From assembly GCA_020852755.1 (NCBI GenBank), contig JADZAF010000054.1, forward strand, positions 1 to 50,050: a stretch of 50,050 bases of DNA. The letters are read 5' to 3'. Below are positions 7,653 through 17,031 of this stretch, one piece after another. The notes beneath the pieces are model-generated. The model was not told where the DNA came from and did not search any database. It was given only the letters and a program-made list of their open reading frames with translations. The position numbers and the translations under genes were made by a program. Within the stretch, counting starts at the first letter, position 1, and every line of letters begins with the position of its first letter. Source of the stretch: Bryobacterales bacterium (GTDB lineage: Bacteria > Acidobacteriota > Terriglobia > Bryobacterales > Bryobacteraceae).

Positions 7653-9227
7653 TCACCGAGACTTGTTCGCGAGCGCGGAGAGGCGGACGTAATCGGTCTT
7701 TCCGAGCCGGTTCAGCGGCATCTGCCCCGGTTCCAGGATCACGTAACGGAGCGGGCGCAGGTAGCCGGCCATGGCGCGGGCATGCTGTTTCAGTTCCGCC
7801 ACGGTCAGCTCGACGCCCGGCCGCGGTTCCACGAAGGCCACGACGGCCTCGGAGAACAGTTCGTGCGGAACGCCCACCACGCCCGCGGCGGCCACCTTGT
7901 CCAGCGCGCAGAAATGGCTCTCCACCTCGCCCGGGAAGACCTGGTAGCCGGCCGTTTTGATCACCCACTTGGCGCGCCCGGAGAAATGCAGGCCGCGGAC
8001 GTCCTTGAATCCCAGGTCACCGGTATAGAGATATCCGTCGGTCGAGATGGTCCGGGAGGTAGCTTCCGGGTTGCCGGCATAGCCGAGGAAGGTCTGCGGG
8101 CCGCGGAAACAGATGTGGCCGGTCTCCCCGTCGGCCAGTTCCGCGCCAGCAGCGCCGTCGTCCCGCATGGGTTCGCGGATCGTCATGGGGTAGACGGGCA
8201 TGTCGAACCCGATGCCCGCCTCCAGGTCGTCGACGCTCGCGTCCGGAGGCGTGTAGGTGCAGAAGCCCGCCGATTCGGTCAATCCGAGTCCGGTTCCGAT
8301 GCGCGGCGCCATGCCGGCCAGCCGCTCCAGAAACGGGCGGGCCACCTGCTGCCCGCCGTAGAACGCCCCCTCAAGGCTTTCCAGGTTGTAGTCTCCGTAG
8401 CCGGACAGGCGCCACTCCATCTGGAACATGGTGGGGATCTGGCCCAGCACGTTCACCCCGTACCGTTCGACCGCCTCCAGCGAGCGGGCCGCGTCAAAGG
8501 CCTCCAGCACGACCGGCGTTCCGCCCCAGAACAGGGTGGTCATCAGCAGCTCGGTCTGGCCCCCGACGTGAGAGGGCGGAAGATTGACCAGCAGGCGGGT
8601 GCGCTCGCCGAAGGCGAAAGCGGCTCCCAGGCACATGTTCTGGCAGGTGATGTTGGCGTGTGAAAGCAGCGCGGGCTTGGGGGCCCCGGTGGACCCGGTG
8701 GTGAAGATGACCAGCGCGGGATCGTTTTCCCCGACGCCGTCCCCGCCGTCCAGCGGAGCTTCCCCGGCCATCTGCCGCACTTCGGAAACGTGCAGCAGGT
8801 GTTGGACCCAGGGACAGGCTTCGCGGACGTGCGCGGCCAGGTCCGGGTCCAGGCAGGCCAAGCCGCGCGGCCGGATGGCTTCCAGGCAGCGGATCACCCC
8901 GGCGGGCTTGAGCCGGGGATCCAGGGGAGCGTGGATCACGCCCAGCCGGAAGCAGGCGTATTCCAGCAGCACCTGCTCGGTGAGGAAGGGCCAGGCGGCC
9001 GCCAGGTAATCGCCCTTGCGGAAGCCCAGCCTGAACAGCGCGGCCGCCATCCCGGCGGTGCTCCGCCGCAGGGCGGCCCAGTCGAGAATGCAATCACGGC
9101 CGGCATCGATGAAGGCGGGCCGGTCCGGCTTCACCGCGGCCCAGTGGTCGATCACCCGGTGAAGCAGATGGCGGCCGGCGAATCGCGTCCGGAAATCCTG
9201 GAGCGTGCAGCGCGGCAGCTGGTTCAT
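7653..9227 (-). CDS. Acyl-CoA synthetase / AMP-dependent ligase
   Basis: Predicted 524-residue ANL-superfamily adenylate-forming enzyme. It should activate a carboxylic acid to an acyl-AMP and then a CoA thioester. The phosphate-binding loop reads IFTTGSTGAPKPALLSH (about residues 173-189), later motifs are YGGQQVARP, GLGLTESAGF, YLYTGDLGFKD and a C-terminal PLNRLGKTDYVRL with the catalytic lysine. The phosphate loop has PKPA where the family normally has PKG, and the loop begins TTGSTG rather than TSGTTG. The start is ATG 9227 with an AAGGGGG ribosome-binding site upstream. No acyl carrier or beta-oxidation gene lies next to it, so the acid substrate is unknown; medium/long-chain fatty acids or aryl acids are the usual choices. 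Confidence 0.88.
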   Translation of the reverse strand: MNQLPRCTLQDFRTRFAGRHLLHRVIDHWAAVKPDRPAFIDAGRDCILDWAALRRSTAGMAAALFRLGFRKGDYLAAAWPFLTEQVLLEYACFRLGVIHAPLDPRLKPAGVIRCLEAIRPRGLACLDPDLAAHVREACPWVQHLLHVSEVRQMAGEAPLDGGDGVGENDPALVIFTTGSTGAPKPALLSHANITCQNMCLGAAFAFGERTRLLVNLPPSHVGGQTELLMTTLFWGGTPVVLEAFDAARSLEAVERYGVNVLGQIPTMFQMEWRLSGYGDYNLESLEGAFYGGQQVARPFLERLAGMAPRIGTGLGLTESAGFCTYTPPDASVDDLEAGIGFDMPVYPMTIREPMRDDGAAGAELADGETGHICFRGPQTFLGYAGNPEATSRTISTDGYLYTGDLGFKDVRGLHFSGRAKWVIKTAGYQVFPGEVESHFCALDKVAAAGVVGVPHELFSEAVVAFVEPRPGVELTVAELKQHARAMAGYLRPLRYVILEPGQMPLNRLGKTDYVRLSALANKSR

Positions 9228-9302
9228 GGCTAAGCCCCCTTCCGATCAGTCAAATAGCAGTTATAATACAGGGAAGGCGATTTGCGCCGATAAAACAGGG
9301 AG
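9228..9302. promoter_or_regulatory. Divergent promoter region with TATAAT box
   Basis: The region between the acyl-CoA synthetase and lytic transglycosylase genes contains a consensus TATAAT at 9262-9267 on the plus strand, about 35 bases before the transglycosylase ATG, which has a CAGGGAG ribosome-binding site. No convincing -35 hexamer sits 17 bases upstream. Confidence 0.4.
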
Positions 9303-10022
9303 ATGCGTTTCTGTTTCTCAGCGCCGGCACTGCTGCTGGCCGCCGGGGCATTGCTTCAGGCGGCCAACACCGGGGCGCCGGCCCGGCGCGTCACCCTGGT
9401 GCGGGCCGACCCGCGCACCGGCCGCCTGGTGCGCGCCCCTGCCGCTCCCGCCCGCATGGTTCCGGAAAGAACGCCGGTTCCGGAGGTTCTGCTGGCCCCC
9501 GCCGAACCTCCCCCCGCCATACCCGACGAGATCCCGCCCCTGGTGGTGGAGACCGCCCGGCAGCACGGCGTGGATCCCCTCCTGGTACATTCCGTCATCG
9601 CCGTCGAGAGCAACTACGACCGCTACGCGGTCTCGCCCAAGGGCGCCGAAGGGCTCATGCAGCTGATCCCGGCCACGGCGCGCCGCTTCGGCGTGGGCAA
9701 CTCCTTCGACCCCATGCAGAACCTCTCGGGCGGCGTGCGGTACCTGAAACACCTGCTGGACCTCTATGGCAACAACCGCGTGCTGGCCCTGGCGGCGTAT
9801 AACGCCGGCGAAGGCGCGGTCGCGAACCATCAAAACCGGATCCCGCCCTATCCCGAGACACGGAACTACGTCTACCGGGTCGGCAGGAAACTGGGTGAAA
9901 CCAAGCGCGCGGCGGCGGTCAAAGCGGCCCGCTCGCCGCACTCCAAGAAAGAGCCGGAGCAATACAGGCCCATTGAGCAGACGGTGGATGCGAACGGACG
10001 CATCGTCTATCGGACCAGGTGA
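9303..10022 (+). CDS. Lytic transglycosylase (SLT, MltC/Slt-like), periplasmic
   Basis: Predicted 239-residue exported protein with a signal peptide (residues 1-20, ending LLQA) and a proline-rich linker to about residue 75. The catalytic SLT domain holds the general acid Glu102 in VIAVESNYD, followed by the family motifs SPKGAEGLMQLIPATA and AYNAGEGAV. It cleaves peptidoglycan between MurNAc and GlcNAc, forming 1,6-anhydro ends. The C-terminal tail is basic, and ends with VDANGRIVYRTR. It is followed after three bases by a cell-wall amidase gene, so both peptidoglycan-cutting enzymes are probably made together for cell separation or envelope turnover. Confidence 0.92.
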   Translation: MRFCFSAPALLLAAGALLQAANTGAPARRVTLVRADPRTGRLVRAPAAPARMVPERTPVPEVLLAPAEPPPAIPDEIPPLVVETARQHGVDPLLVHSVIAVESNYDRYAVSPKGAEGLMQLIPATARRFGVGNSFDPMQNLSGGVRYLKHLLDLYGNNRVLALAAYNAGEGAVANHQNRIPPYPETRNYVYRVGRKLGETKRAAAVKAARSPHSKKEPEQYRPIEQTVDANGRIVYRTR

Positions 10023-10025
10023 TCG

Positions 10026-11516
10026 ATGACCGGACGCTGGCTTCCGAGGCTGGTTCTCGCCCTGCCCGCGGCACTCGCGCTGTCGTGGGCAGCGCCCGCG
10101 CCGCGAGTCACCGCCGTGCGCTTCTGGTCGCTGCCCGACGTCACCCGGGTGGCCGTCGAGCTGACCGGCGACTTCGAGTATCGCTGGGAACGCCTCTCCA
10201 ACCCGGAACGCATCTTCTTTGATCTGCCCGGGGTGGCCGCCCCGGTCCGCAGGGGCCGTGTGCTGACCCGCCTGGTCAACGACAAGTACCTGGCCCGGGT
10301 GCGGGTGGCGGAAAACCAGCCCGGCATCACCCGGGTGGTGCTGGAAGTGGCGCAGGGGGTCAGCATCAGCGCTTCGCGGCTGGCGAACCCCAGCCGGCTG
10401 ATCGTGGAGATTCGCGGCGCACGGTCCCCCGAGTCTCCCCCGGTGCGGGCTCTGCGGGTGCCGCCCGCCCGCGAGCCGGTGGTGCAGCCGCCGCCTTCCC
10501 CGGTCCGGACCCCCAAAGTCTTCGTGCCGCCCTCGCCTGAGCCCATGGGAACGCCGGAGATGCCTTCGGCGCCGCGGCTGGGAGCCCGCGCGCCCGAGCC
10601 GCCCCTGGTTCTGCTTTCCTCGGTTCCCAAGGAAGTGCCGGCCTACACCCCGCGGCCCGCGCGCAAGGCGGCGCGGCCTTCCCAGCCCGAGTCCGCCGCC
10701 TCAGGCCGGCCGGCCCCGGCCAAACCGGCGGCGCCGGGCAGCGCGGGCGGCCGTTCGCTGATCCGTACCCTGGGCCTCAAGATCAACCGGGTGGTGATCG
10801 ATCCGGGCCATGGCGGCCATGACCAGGGCACCGAGGGCGCCACCGGCCTGCTGGAAAAGGACCTGGTGCTGGACATCGGCAAACGCCTGGGCGAATTGAT
10901 CGAGAAGCGCCTGGGCGCCGAAGTGATCTACACCCGGACCGACGACACCTTCATTCCCCTGCACGAGCGCACCGCCCTGGCGAACGAGCGCAAGGCCGAC
11001 CTGTTCCTTTCCCTGCATGCCAATTCGTCACGGGCGCGCTCGGTGGCCGGCGTCGAGACCTACTACCTGAACTTCACCGAGTCCAAGGAAGCCCTGGACG
11101 TGGCGGCGCGGGAGAACGCGACGTCGCAGCAGTCCATCCACGAACTGCGCGACCTGATCCAGAAGATCACGCTGCACGACAAGGCGCAGGAGTCGCGCGA
11201 GTTCGCCAGGCACGTGCAGTCGGCCGTGTACAGCGCCTCGGCCCGCGCCAACCGCAACGTGCAGAACCGGGGGGTGCGGAACGCGCCCTTCGTAGTGCTG
11301 ATCGGCGCGGTCATGCCCTCGGTGCTGGTCGAAGTCGGCTTCCTGAGCAACCCGCGGGAGGAGGCGCTGCTGAAACGCGGCGATCACCGCCAGCGGGTGG
11401 CCGAAGCGCTGTACCGCGGCGTCACCCGGTATGTGGAGAGCCTGAGCCACTTCCAGGTGGCCAAGAGCCAGCCGGAGGCCGAGGCGAACGGAGCGAAGAA
11501 GCCGGATGGGCAGTAG
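10026..11516 (+). CDS. N-acetylmuramoyl-L-alanine amidase with AMIN domain
   Basis: Predicted 496-residue secreted amidase, starting at ATG 10026 just after the transglycosylase stop. It has a signal peptide (1-23), an AMIN-type domain (about 28-132; VTAVRFWSLPDVTRVAVEL) that localises amidases in the envelope, a long proline-rich linker (135-250) and an Amidase_3 catalytic domain (255-480). Zinc and catalytic residues are visible: His in VVIDPGHGGHDQG, Glu in LLEKDLVLDIG, His in LFLSLHANSS and Glu in VLVEVGFLSNP. It hydrolyses the bond between MurNAc and L-Ala, as AmiA/B/C do in cell division. Its last 11 bases overlap the start of the next gene. Confidence 0.93.
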   Translation: MTGRWLPRLVLALPAALALSWAAPAPRVTAVRFWSLPDVTRVAVELTGDFEYRWERLSNPERIFFDLPGVAAPVRRGRVLTRLVNDKYLARVRVAENQPGITRVVLEVAQGVSISASRLANPSRLIVEIRGARSPESPPVRALRVPPAREPVVQPPPSPVRTPKVFVPPSPEPMGTPEMPSAPRLGARAPEPPLVLLSSVPKEVPAYTPRPARKAARPSQPESAASGRPAPAKPAAPGSAGGRSLIRTLGLKINRVVIDPGHGGHDQGTEGATGLLEKDLVLDIGKRLGELIEKRLGAEVIYTRTDDTFIPLHERTALANERKADLFLSLHANSSRARSVAGVETYYLNFTESKEALDVAARENATSQQSIHELRDLIQKITLHDKAQESREFARHVQSAVYSASARANRNVQNRGVRNAPFVVLIGAVMPSVLVEVGFLSNPREEALLKRGDHRQRVAEALYRGVTRYVESLSHFQVAKSQPEAEANGAKKPDGQ

Positions 11517-12207
11517 CGCGGCCCCGCTGCTGGTGATCCGCCACGTACCGTTCGAGGATCTGGGTCTGATCGCGCCGGCCCTGGAAGCCGCCGGCATCCG
11601 GTACCAATACCTGGATCTCTTCCAGGACCCCGCCGCGCCGGTTCCGGACTTCCCCGCCTTGATCAGCATGGGCGGCCCGATGTCGGCCAACGACGACCTG
11701 CCCTTCATCCGCCGGGAACTGGACCTGATCCGGGAGGCGGTGGCGCTGGGCAAGCCGGTGCTGGGCATCTGCCTGGGCGCGCAGATGATCGCCAAAGCGC
11801 TGGGCGCCAGGGTGTACCGCAATCCGGTCCCGGAGATCGGCTGGTTCCCGGTGGAATGGACCGAGGCGGCCGCCCTCGACCCGCTCTTCCAGGGCCTGGC
11901 CGGACCGGAGACGCTGTTCCACTGGCACGGCGAAACCTTCGACCTGCCGCCCGGGGCCGAATGGCTGGCCCGCTCCGCCGCCTGCCGCCACCAGGCCTTC
12001 CGGGCCGGACGGGGCGTCTACGGACTTCAGTTCCACCTGGAGGTGACGCCCGCCATGATCGAGGACTGGTGCCGGGAAGAACTGAACGCCGGCGACGTCT
12101 CCACGCTTCCCGCGCCCATCGACCCTCTGGAAAACTCCGCCCGGCTGGCGGAGCTGTCGGAAATGGTGTTCGGGCGGTGGGCGGGGATGGTGGCTGAGCG
12201 CAGCTGA
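11506..12207 (+). CDS. Class I glutamine amidotransferase (GATase1)
   Basis: Predicted 233-residue protein of the class I glutamine amidotransferase family. The nucleophile Cys lies in GKPVLGICLGAQM and the His/Glu pair in YGLQFHLEVT, so the catalytic triad is complete. It starts at ATG 11506 inside the end of the amidase gene. Stand-alone members resemble GMP synthase glutaminase or GuaA-like proteins but often have unassigned roles; here the partner synthase is not adjacent. Linkage to the amidase gene suggests co-transcription, possibly with a role in nitrogen or cell-wall metabolism, which is inference only. Confidence 0.85.
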   Translation: MGSSAAPLLVIRHVPFEDLGLIAPALEAAGIRYQYLDLFQDPAAPVPDFPALISMGGPMSANDDLPFIRRELDLIREAVALGKPVLGICLGAQMIAKALGARVYRNPVPEIGWFPVEWTEAAALDPLFQGLAGPETLFHWHGETFDLPPGAEWLARSAACRHQAFRAGRGVYGLQFHLEVTPAMIEDWCREELNAGDVSTLPAPIDPLENSARLAELSEMVFGRWAGMVAERS

Positions 12208-12217
12208 CCCGGTCTCC

Positions 12218-12252
12218 TTGCACCCGCTTTCGTGCTTCCGGATACTGAAATC
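12218..12252 (+). promoter_or_regulatory. Candidate promoter of the pectate-lyase-like gene
   Basis: TTGCAC (12218-12223), a 17-base spacer and GATACT (12241-12246) form a sigma-70-like arrangement. The GTG at 12253 starts six bases after the -10 box, so the mRNA would be nearly leaderless. This layout argues against the earlier GTG at 12232, which lies inside the spacer. Confidence 0.4.
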
Positions 12253-13434
12253 GTGAATCTCCCTGATCCGGTTCCCTCCACCCGCCGCTCCTTTGCCCGT
12301 CACGCGGCCATGGGCGTGCCTGTTGCCGGCTGCGCGGGGCTGGCCGGGGCCGCGGAGGCGCCGGGGGCGGCCGGCACGTTCCTGAATGTGCGCGAGCTTG
12401 GCGCGCGCGGCGATGGCCGCGCCGATGACACCAAAGCCTTGCAGCGGGCTCTTGACCTGGCAGGCGAGCGCCAGGGCGGGGCGGTGTTCGTTCCTCCCGG
12501 AGAGTATGCCTGCTCGGAACTGCGCATGCGGAGAAACACCGCCTTGCTCGGCGTCCCCAACTGGGACTACCGGCATCCGGGCGGCTCGGTCCTCAAGCTG
12601 ATCGCCCCCAGCGCCCGCGCCCTGGTCAACATCACCGGGGCCATCGGGGCCACCATCGACGGGCTGTCGCTTGAAGGCGGCAACCTGGGCAGCGGTATTC
12701 ACGGCATCTTCCTCGACAAGCCCGATTACGGCAAGGAGGAAGACACCTTCCGCATCGAGCGCTGCAAGGTGGCGCGGTTCAGCGGCGACGCCGTGAACCT
12801 CACGCGCGTCTGGTGCTTCTCCATCCGCCACTCCATGCTGGCTTTCAGCAAGGGCGACGGCATACGCTGCCTGGGCTGGGACGGCTTCATCGCCGACAAC
12901 TGGTTCTCGGGCAACCAGGGCGCGGGCTTCGGCGGGCGCGGGACAGCGGCCTCGTTGACTTTCACCGGCAACCGCATCGAATGGAACCGGGAAGCGGGCG
13001 TGTTGCTGGCCGAGGGCAATCACATCAACCTGACCGGCAACTACATCGACCGCTGCGGCGGCAGCGGCATCGCCATCCTGAACGACGGCAACCGCCAGTC
13101 CCGGCACATCACCCTGACGGGCAACGTGATCTACCGCAGCGGCAAGTGGTCGAAGCCGGAAACCGGGGAGAGCACCCACCTGCGCATCGAAGGCGCGGCC
13201 GGGGTGACCTGCACGGGGAACTCATTCGTGGTGGGACGCGACGACGGCGGGCGCGGCGACTGGAGCCCCTCCTACGCGCTGGTATTGCAGGGCATGGAGA
13301 ACTCGGTCGTCAAGGACAACGTGCTGCACGACGGGGCTGTGACCCAGCTGGTCCGCGACCTGGGCGGCCACCGGGAGGGCGTCATCATTCAGGACAACCC
13401 GGGGCGGCTCTTCCGGCCTCCCGCCGCGCGCTGA
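12253..13434 (+). CDS. Tat-exported right-handed beta-helix (pectate-lyase-like) protein
   Basis: Predicted 393-residue protein. A twin-arginine style leader (STRRSFARHAAMGVPVAG) precedes the mature start LNVRELGARGDGRADDTKALQ, which is the standard opening of the Pectate_lyase_3 domain. Repeated turns such as LTFTGNRIEWN, LTGNYIDRCGGSG and LTGNVIYRSG support a right-handed beta-helix. The family includes pectate lyases, polygalacturonases and epimerases; no lyase active-site pattern is recognisable, so binding or cleaving a polysaccharide is only suggested. I chose GTG 12253 over GTG 12232 because of the promoter spacing. The gene converges on the ABC permease gene with seven bases between stops. 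Confidence 0.8.
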   Translation: MNLPDPVPSTRRSFARHAAMGVPVAGCAGLAGAAEAPGAAGTFLNVRELGARGDGRADDTKALQRALDLAGERQGGAVFVPPGEYACSELRMRRNTALLGVPNWDYRHPGGSVLKLIAPSARALVNITGAIGATIDGLSLEGGNLGSGIHGIFLDKPDYGKEEDTFRIERCKVARFSGDAVNLTRVWCFSIRHSMLAFSKGDGIRCLGWDGFIADNWFSGNQGAGFGGRGTAASLTFTGNRIEWNREAGVLLAEGNHINLTGNYIDRCGGSGIAILNDGNRQSRHITLTGNVIYRSGKWSKPETGESTHLRIEGAAGVTCTGNSFVVGRDDGGRGDWSPSYALVLQGMENSVVKDNVLHDGAVTQLVRDLGGHREGVIIQDNPGRLFRPPAAR

Positions 13435-13441
13435 CGCCCCC

Positions 13442-14284
13442 CTACTCCACGTAGTTCACTTCCAACCCCCGCGCCTTCCGGGCCGCGATAGCCACCAGCA
13501 GGGCCGAGAGCAGCACCAGGCCGGGAACCGCGACGTAGGGCGGGATGGGGTCGGCCGCCACGGCGATCAGGGCCATGGGCCCCTTCTCGGGAACGTCCAC
13601 CGGGCAGAGGGATTTCAGGTAGAAGATCACGCTCAGCTTCTTCAGCATGCCGGGCAGCAGCGCGTTGCCCGATTCCCATACCATCAGGACCGCGGCCGGA
13701 ATCATGGGGTTGCGCACCAGCAGGCCCGCCGCCAGGAAGACCGCGCCGTAGCCCAGGCAGGCCAGCAGGGTGACCAGCAGGTAGGACCCCATCTGCGCCG
13801 TGCCCGGCCCGCGCAGGAGAAAATCGTTCCAGGCCGCGCCCAGGTGCATGCCCAGGCCGGCGAAAGCCAGCACCACGCTGGCCGAGAACAGCCCCGCGCA
13901 GACCACCACGCCGGTCACGTACTTCGCCACCAGCAGCACTTCCCGCCGCACCGGCGCCAGCAGATAGTAATGCAGCGTGCGGGCCAGAAACTCGCCGCGG
14001 ATCAACTGCGAGAACACTCCCACGCAGCCGAAGAAGATCCCCAGGCGCAGGTAGTAGATCTGGAACATGCCGGCGAAGATGTTGAAGTCGGTCTGCACCG
14101 TCCAGCGGCCGGGGCGCACCAGGGCCGACCGCATCAGGGCGAAGAACACCGGCGCCAGCGCCAGCAGGTAGACCCACAGCGCGCGGCGCGCGAACAGGTT
14201 GCGTTTCAACTCCAGCCGCAAAATACCCTGCACCTGGCGCCACCAGAGGTTCCAGGGCAGCATCCGGATCTCCGTTATACTCAT
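13442..14284 (-). CDS. ABC-2 type transporter permease (second pair)
   Basis: Predicted 280-residue multi-pass membrane protein with six hydrophobic stretches, e.g. [17 protein letters not shown] near residue 35 and [21 protein letters not shown] near 170. The profile matches ABC-2-like permeases (NosY/CcmB-like) that pair with single ATPases. The start ATG 14284 overlaps the upstream ATPase stop as ATGA. It is the last gene of the six-gene overlapping operon that begins with the ECF sigma factor. Substrate unknown. Confidence 0.82.
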   Translation of the reverse strand: MSITEIRMLPWNLWWRQVQGILRLELKRNLFARRALWVYLLALAPVFFALMRSALVRPGRWTVQTDFNIFAGMFQIYYLRLGIFFGCVGVFSQLIRGEFLARTLHYYLLAPVRREVLLVAKYVTGVVVCAGLFSASVVLAFAGLGMHLGAAWNDFLLRGPGTAQMGSYLLVTLLACLGYGAVFLAAGLLVRNPMIPAAVLMVWESGNALLPGMLKKLSVIFYLKSLCPVDVPEKGPMALIAVAADPIPPYVAVPGLVLLSALLVAIAARKARGLEVNYVE

Positions 14285-15222
14285 GCCGTCCCTCCCTCGT
14301 GCCCGATCAGGTATTGATACACGGAGTTGACGTCCTCGTCTCCAGGCGCCACCGATTCCACTTCCAGCCCGGCCTCCAGCACCACGCGGTTCAGCAGCAG
14401 GTAGAGGCTGTCGGCGTCCCGCGAGCGGATCGAAAGGCTCCTGCCGTCCTCCAGGATGCTGGCCTCCACCACGTGGTCCTGTTCGAACAGGCGCGCCGCC
14501 AGCGCCCCGGGCCGGTCGCAGCGCACCAGGACCTGCATGGGATGCTCCTTCACCTCGCTGCGCACGCCCTGGATCTCGCCCTCGGCCACCACGTAGCCGT
14601 GGCTCATCAGGATCACCTGGTCGGAGATGCGGTCCACTTCGTGCAGGATGTGGCTGGAAACGATCACGTGCCGGCCTTCCGCGGCCCACTCGCGGAACAG
14701 GGCGATGGTTTCCGCCCGGGCCATCGGGTCCAGGCCATTGAGCGGCTCGTCCAGCACCAGGACCCGGGGGTTGTGCGCAATCGCCTGGGCCAGCTTGATG
14801 CGCTGGCGCATGCCCTTACTGTAAGCCGCCACGTTGCGGCCGGCGGCCTCGGTCATGTTCACCCGCTCCAGAGCCTCCAACGCCAGCCGGTCCGCCTCCT
14901 TGTGGCTCTTTCCGTGCACCCGCAGGTAGGAATAAACGAATTCGTAGCCCGTGAACCCCTTGGGAAAAGCGTCGAACTGCGTGCAGTAGCCGGTCCTCAG
15001 GAACAGCTGATCGGGGTGCGTGGGCGGGATGCCCAGCACGCGTATGGCGCCCTGGGTGGGCTGGATCAGCCCGGTCATCAGGTTCATGAGCGTGGTCTTG
15101 CCCGAACCGTTGGGCCCCACCAGGCTGGTCACCCCGGGAGGGATCGAGAGGTTCACGTGATTGACGCCCAGGATCTCGCCGTAGAAGCGCGAAACGTCTT
15201 CAAACACGATGCGGTCCGTCAT
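14281..15222 (-). CDS. ABC transporter ATP-binding protein (second pair)
   Basis: Predicted 313-residue ATPase with a Walker A loop ([10 protein letters not shown]), a modified signature [13 protein letters not shown] in place of LSGGQ, a Walker [14 protein letters not shown] and the switch histidine in [10 protein letters not shown]. The C-terminal 80 residues form a distinct domain ([14 protein letters not shown]) seen in bacitracin- or Nos-type single-subunit exporters. It overlaps both neighbours by four bases (ATGA), which suggests translational coupling to its permease. The exported substrate is unknown. Confidence 0.88.
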   Translation of the reverse strand: MTDRIVFEDVSRFYGEILGVNHVNLSIPPGVTSLVGPNGSGKTTLMNLMTGLIQPTQGAIRVLGIPPTHPDQLFLRTGYCTQFDAFPKGFTGYEFVYSYLRVHGKSHKEADRLALEALERVNMTEAAGRNVAAYSKGMRQRIKLAQAIAHNPRVLVLDEPLNGLDPMARAETIALFREWAAEGRHVIVSSHILHEVDRISDQVILMSHGYVVAEGEIQGVRSEVKEHPMQVLVRCDRPGALAARLFEQDHVVEASILEDGRSLSIRSRDADSLYLLLNRVVLEAGLEVESVAPGDEDVNSVYQYLIGHEGGTA

Positions 15223-16115
15223 CGCGCCACCTCCACGCCCTTCACCTTTTTCGCCAGCAGGTACAGGCAGAACCCGCAGATGGAGAGCAGCGATGCCCAG
15301 CAGCACCACAGCGGGATTTCCTCGCCCCTCGCCACGCGGAAGAACACGGCCCCCGCCCCGCGCCGCACGGGCTCGCCCAGCAGCCCCATCCATACACTGC
15401 CCACCAGGTGGGTGATATTGATGATGTGGCCCCACTGCGTACTCAGGGTGGCGTTGATCATGGCGGCGATGCCGCCCGAGACGAATACCGTGCCGAACAG
15501 CAGGGCGGCGGCCACCGGCTTCCACTTCACCCAGGCCGAAATCGCGAGCGAGAGCAGCGTCAGGAACAGGATCCAGATCCACGACCCGAAGAATATGCCC
15601 GAGGCCAGCCGCAGGTTCTCCCTCATCCAGCCGAATCCTTCGTAGTAGCTCTCGAAGCCGAACAGCAGCAGGCCCGGCACCCAGGTCATCAGCGACATCA
15701 GGATCAGCAGCACCGAGCCCTTGCCCAGGCAGTACTCCGCCCGGGAGAACGGGCGTGAGAGGTACAGCGGCAGGGCGTTGTTGGCCAGGTCCGGCGAGAC
15801 CAGGCCCGGCCCCGCGAAAAAGGCCAGGAACAGGGCCAGCATGTTCTGGAAACCAAGCAGCGTCAGGAACAGGACCTGGGCGGAGAGGAAGCGGGGCACC
15901 TCCAGCCCCACCGCCTGCAGCGCTCCGAGGTTATGCGACATGTAGATGATGAAGGCGTTGATCAGCGGGAACACCAGGCTGCCCAGGGCGAACAGGGACA
16001 GGAAGCGGGATTTCCGCATCTCCTCGAAGGCATAGCGCGGAATGATCAGGAAGCGCGACCATGCCGGCGTCACAACCCCCTCGTACGGCTGATAGGTCTT
16101 CCTATAGACGGCCAT
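15219..16115 (-). CDS. ABC-2 type transporter permease (first pair)
   Basis: Predicted 298-residue membrane protein with about six hydrophobic helices (for example [20 protein letters not shown] near residue 40). A loop [19 protein letters not shown] lies between helices 2 and 3, a pattern seen in NosY/ABC-2 permeases. Start ATG 16115 lies 14 bases inside the upstream ATPase gene. With the neighbouring ATPases it forms one of two transporter pairs of the same operon. Confidence 0.85.
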   Translation of the reverse strand: MAVYRKTYQPYEGVVTPAWSRFLIIPRYAFEEMRKSRFLSLFALGSLVFPLINAFIIYMSHNLGALQAVGLEVPRFLSAQVLFLTLLGFQNMLALFLAFFAGPGLVSPDLANNALPLYLSRPFSRAEYCLGKGSVLLILMSLMTWVPGLLLFGFESYYEGFGWMRENLRLASGIFFGSWIWILFLTLLSLAISAWVKWKPVAAALLFGTVFVSGGIAAMINATLSTQWGHIINITHLVGSVWMGLLGEPVRRGAGAVFFRVARGEEIPLWCCWASLLSICGFCLYLLAKKVKGVEVAR

Positions 16116-17031
16116 GTCCGTTCTCCATCGCCTTCAGGAAAATGTCCTCCAGAGAATCCCGCTTGTGGTGCAGGCGCCGGATCTGCACCTGGCGCGCGCA
16201 AGCCAGCTCGTACAGGCTGCGGATCTGGAGCCCGTCGGGCAGCACCAGCTTGAGGCGGCCGGTGCTGGAAACGGCGGTCTCGCAGCCCATCCGCTCGACA
16301 TCCCGGATGAAGTCTTCGCTCGACCCGCGGGTCTCCAGTTCCAGAAAGCGCCGGTTAGCCCGCCGTTCTTCTTCCAAATTGCAGAAGGCCGCGATGCGGC
16401 CGTCTCTCAGGATCAGCACCTGGTCGCAGCACTCCTCCACGTCGCGCAGAAGATGGGAGGAGATCACCAGGTGTACGTCGCCGCGGCCGGCGATTTCCTG
16501 GATGAGCTGGATCATGCGGCGGCGGGCCGGCGGGTCCAGGCCATTCGTAGGCTCGTCCAGGAACAGGAGCCTGGGCCCGTGCACCACCGCCTGCGCCAGC
16601 TTGGCCATCTGCTTCATGCCCAGCGAGTAGGTCCCGATGTTGCGGTAGCGCGCCTCGCCCAGGCCCACATAGAAGAAGGCCTCGTGCGCCCGCTCCATGG
16701 CCTGCTCGCGGGGGAGCCCGGAAAGCTCAGCCATCAGGCGCACGAAACGGACGCCGCTCATATTGGCGATGAAGGCGTCGTTCTCCGGCATGTAGCCGGT
16801 CAGTGCGCGAACCGCGCGGGCTTCCGACCGGATGTCGCGGCCCAGGATGCGCGCGGTCCCCGCGGCCGGCTTGTGGAAGCCCAGCAGGGTGTTGATCAGG
16901 GTGGATTTGCCCGCCCCGTTGGGCCCCAAAAGACCGATGGCCCGGCCGGAGAACGAGCCGCTCAATTCCTTGAGGATCGGCCGCTCTCCGAACCGGACCA
17001 CCAGTCCGTCAAGCTCGATGACCGGTTGCAT
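16102..17031 (-). CDS. ABC transporter ATP-binding protein (first pair)
   Basis: Predicted 309-residue ATPase. Walker A is [13 protein letters not shown], the signature is [13 protein letters not shown], Walker B is [13 protein letters not shown] and the switch His is in [10 protein letters not shown]. The C-terminal part ([12 protein letters not shown], then [18 protein letters not shown]) is an accessory domain of this exporter class. I prefer ATG 17031, which shares one base with the upstream stop; a GTG three bases earlier would give a GTGA overlap. The closest well-known relatives by layout are NosF/CcmA-like ATPases; no substrate can be read. Confidence 0.88.
   Translation of the reverse strand: MQPVIELDGLVVRFGERPILKELSGSFSGRAIGLLGPNGAGKSTLINTLLGFHKPAAGTARILGRDIRSEARAVRALTGYMPENDAFIANMSGVRFVRLMAELSGLPREQAMERAHEAFFYVGLGEARYRNIGTYSLGMKQMAKLAQAVVHGPRLLFLDEPTNGLDPPARRRMIQLIQEIAGRGDVHLVISSHLLRDVEECCDQVLILRDGRIAAFCNLEEERRANRRFLELETRGSSEDFIRDVERMGCETAVSSTGRLKLVLPDGLQIRSLYELACARQVQIRRLHHKRDSLEDIFLKAMENGHGRL

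Noticed and set aside
12232..12252. GTG 12232 as start of the pectate-lyase-like gene
   Set aside because: It lies in the spacer of the better promoter and the Tat leader fits GTG 12253.
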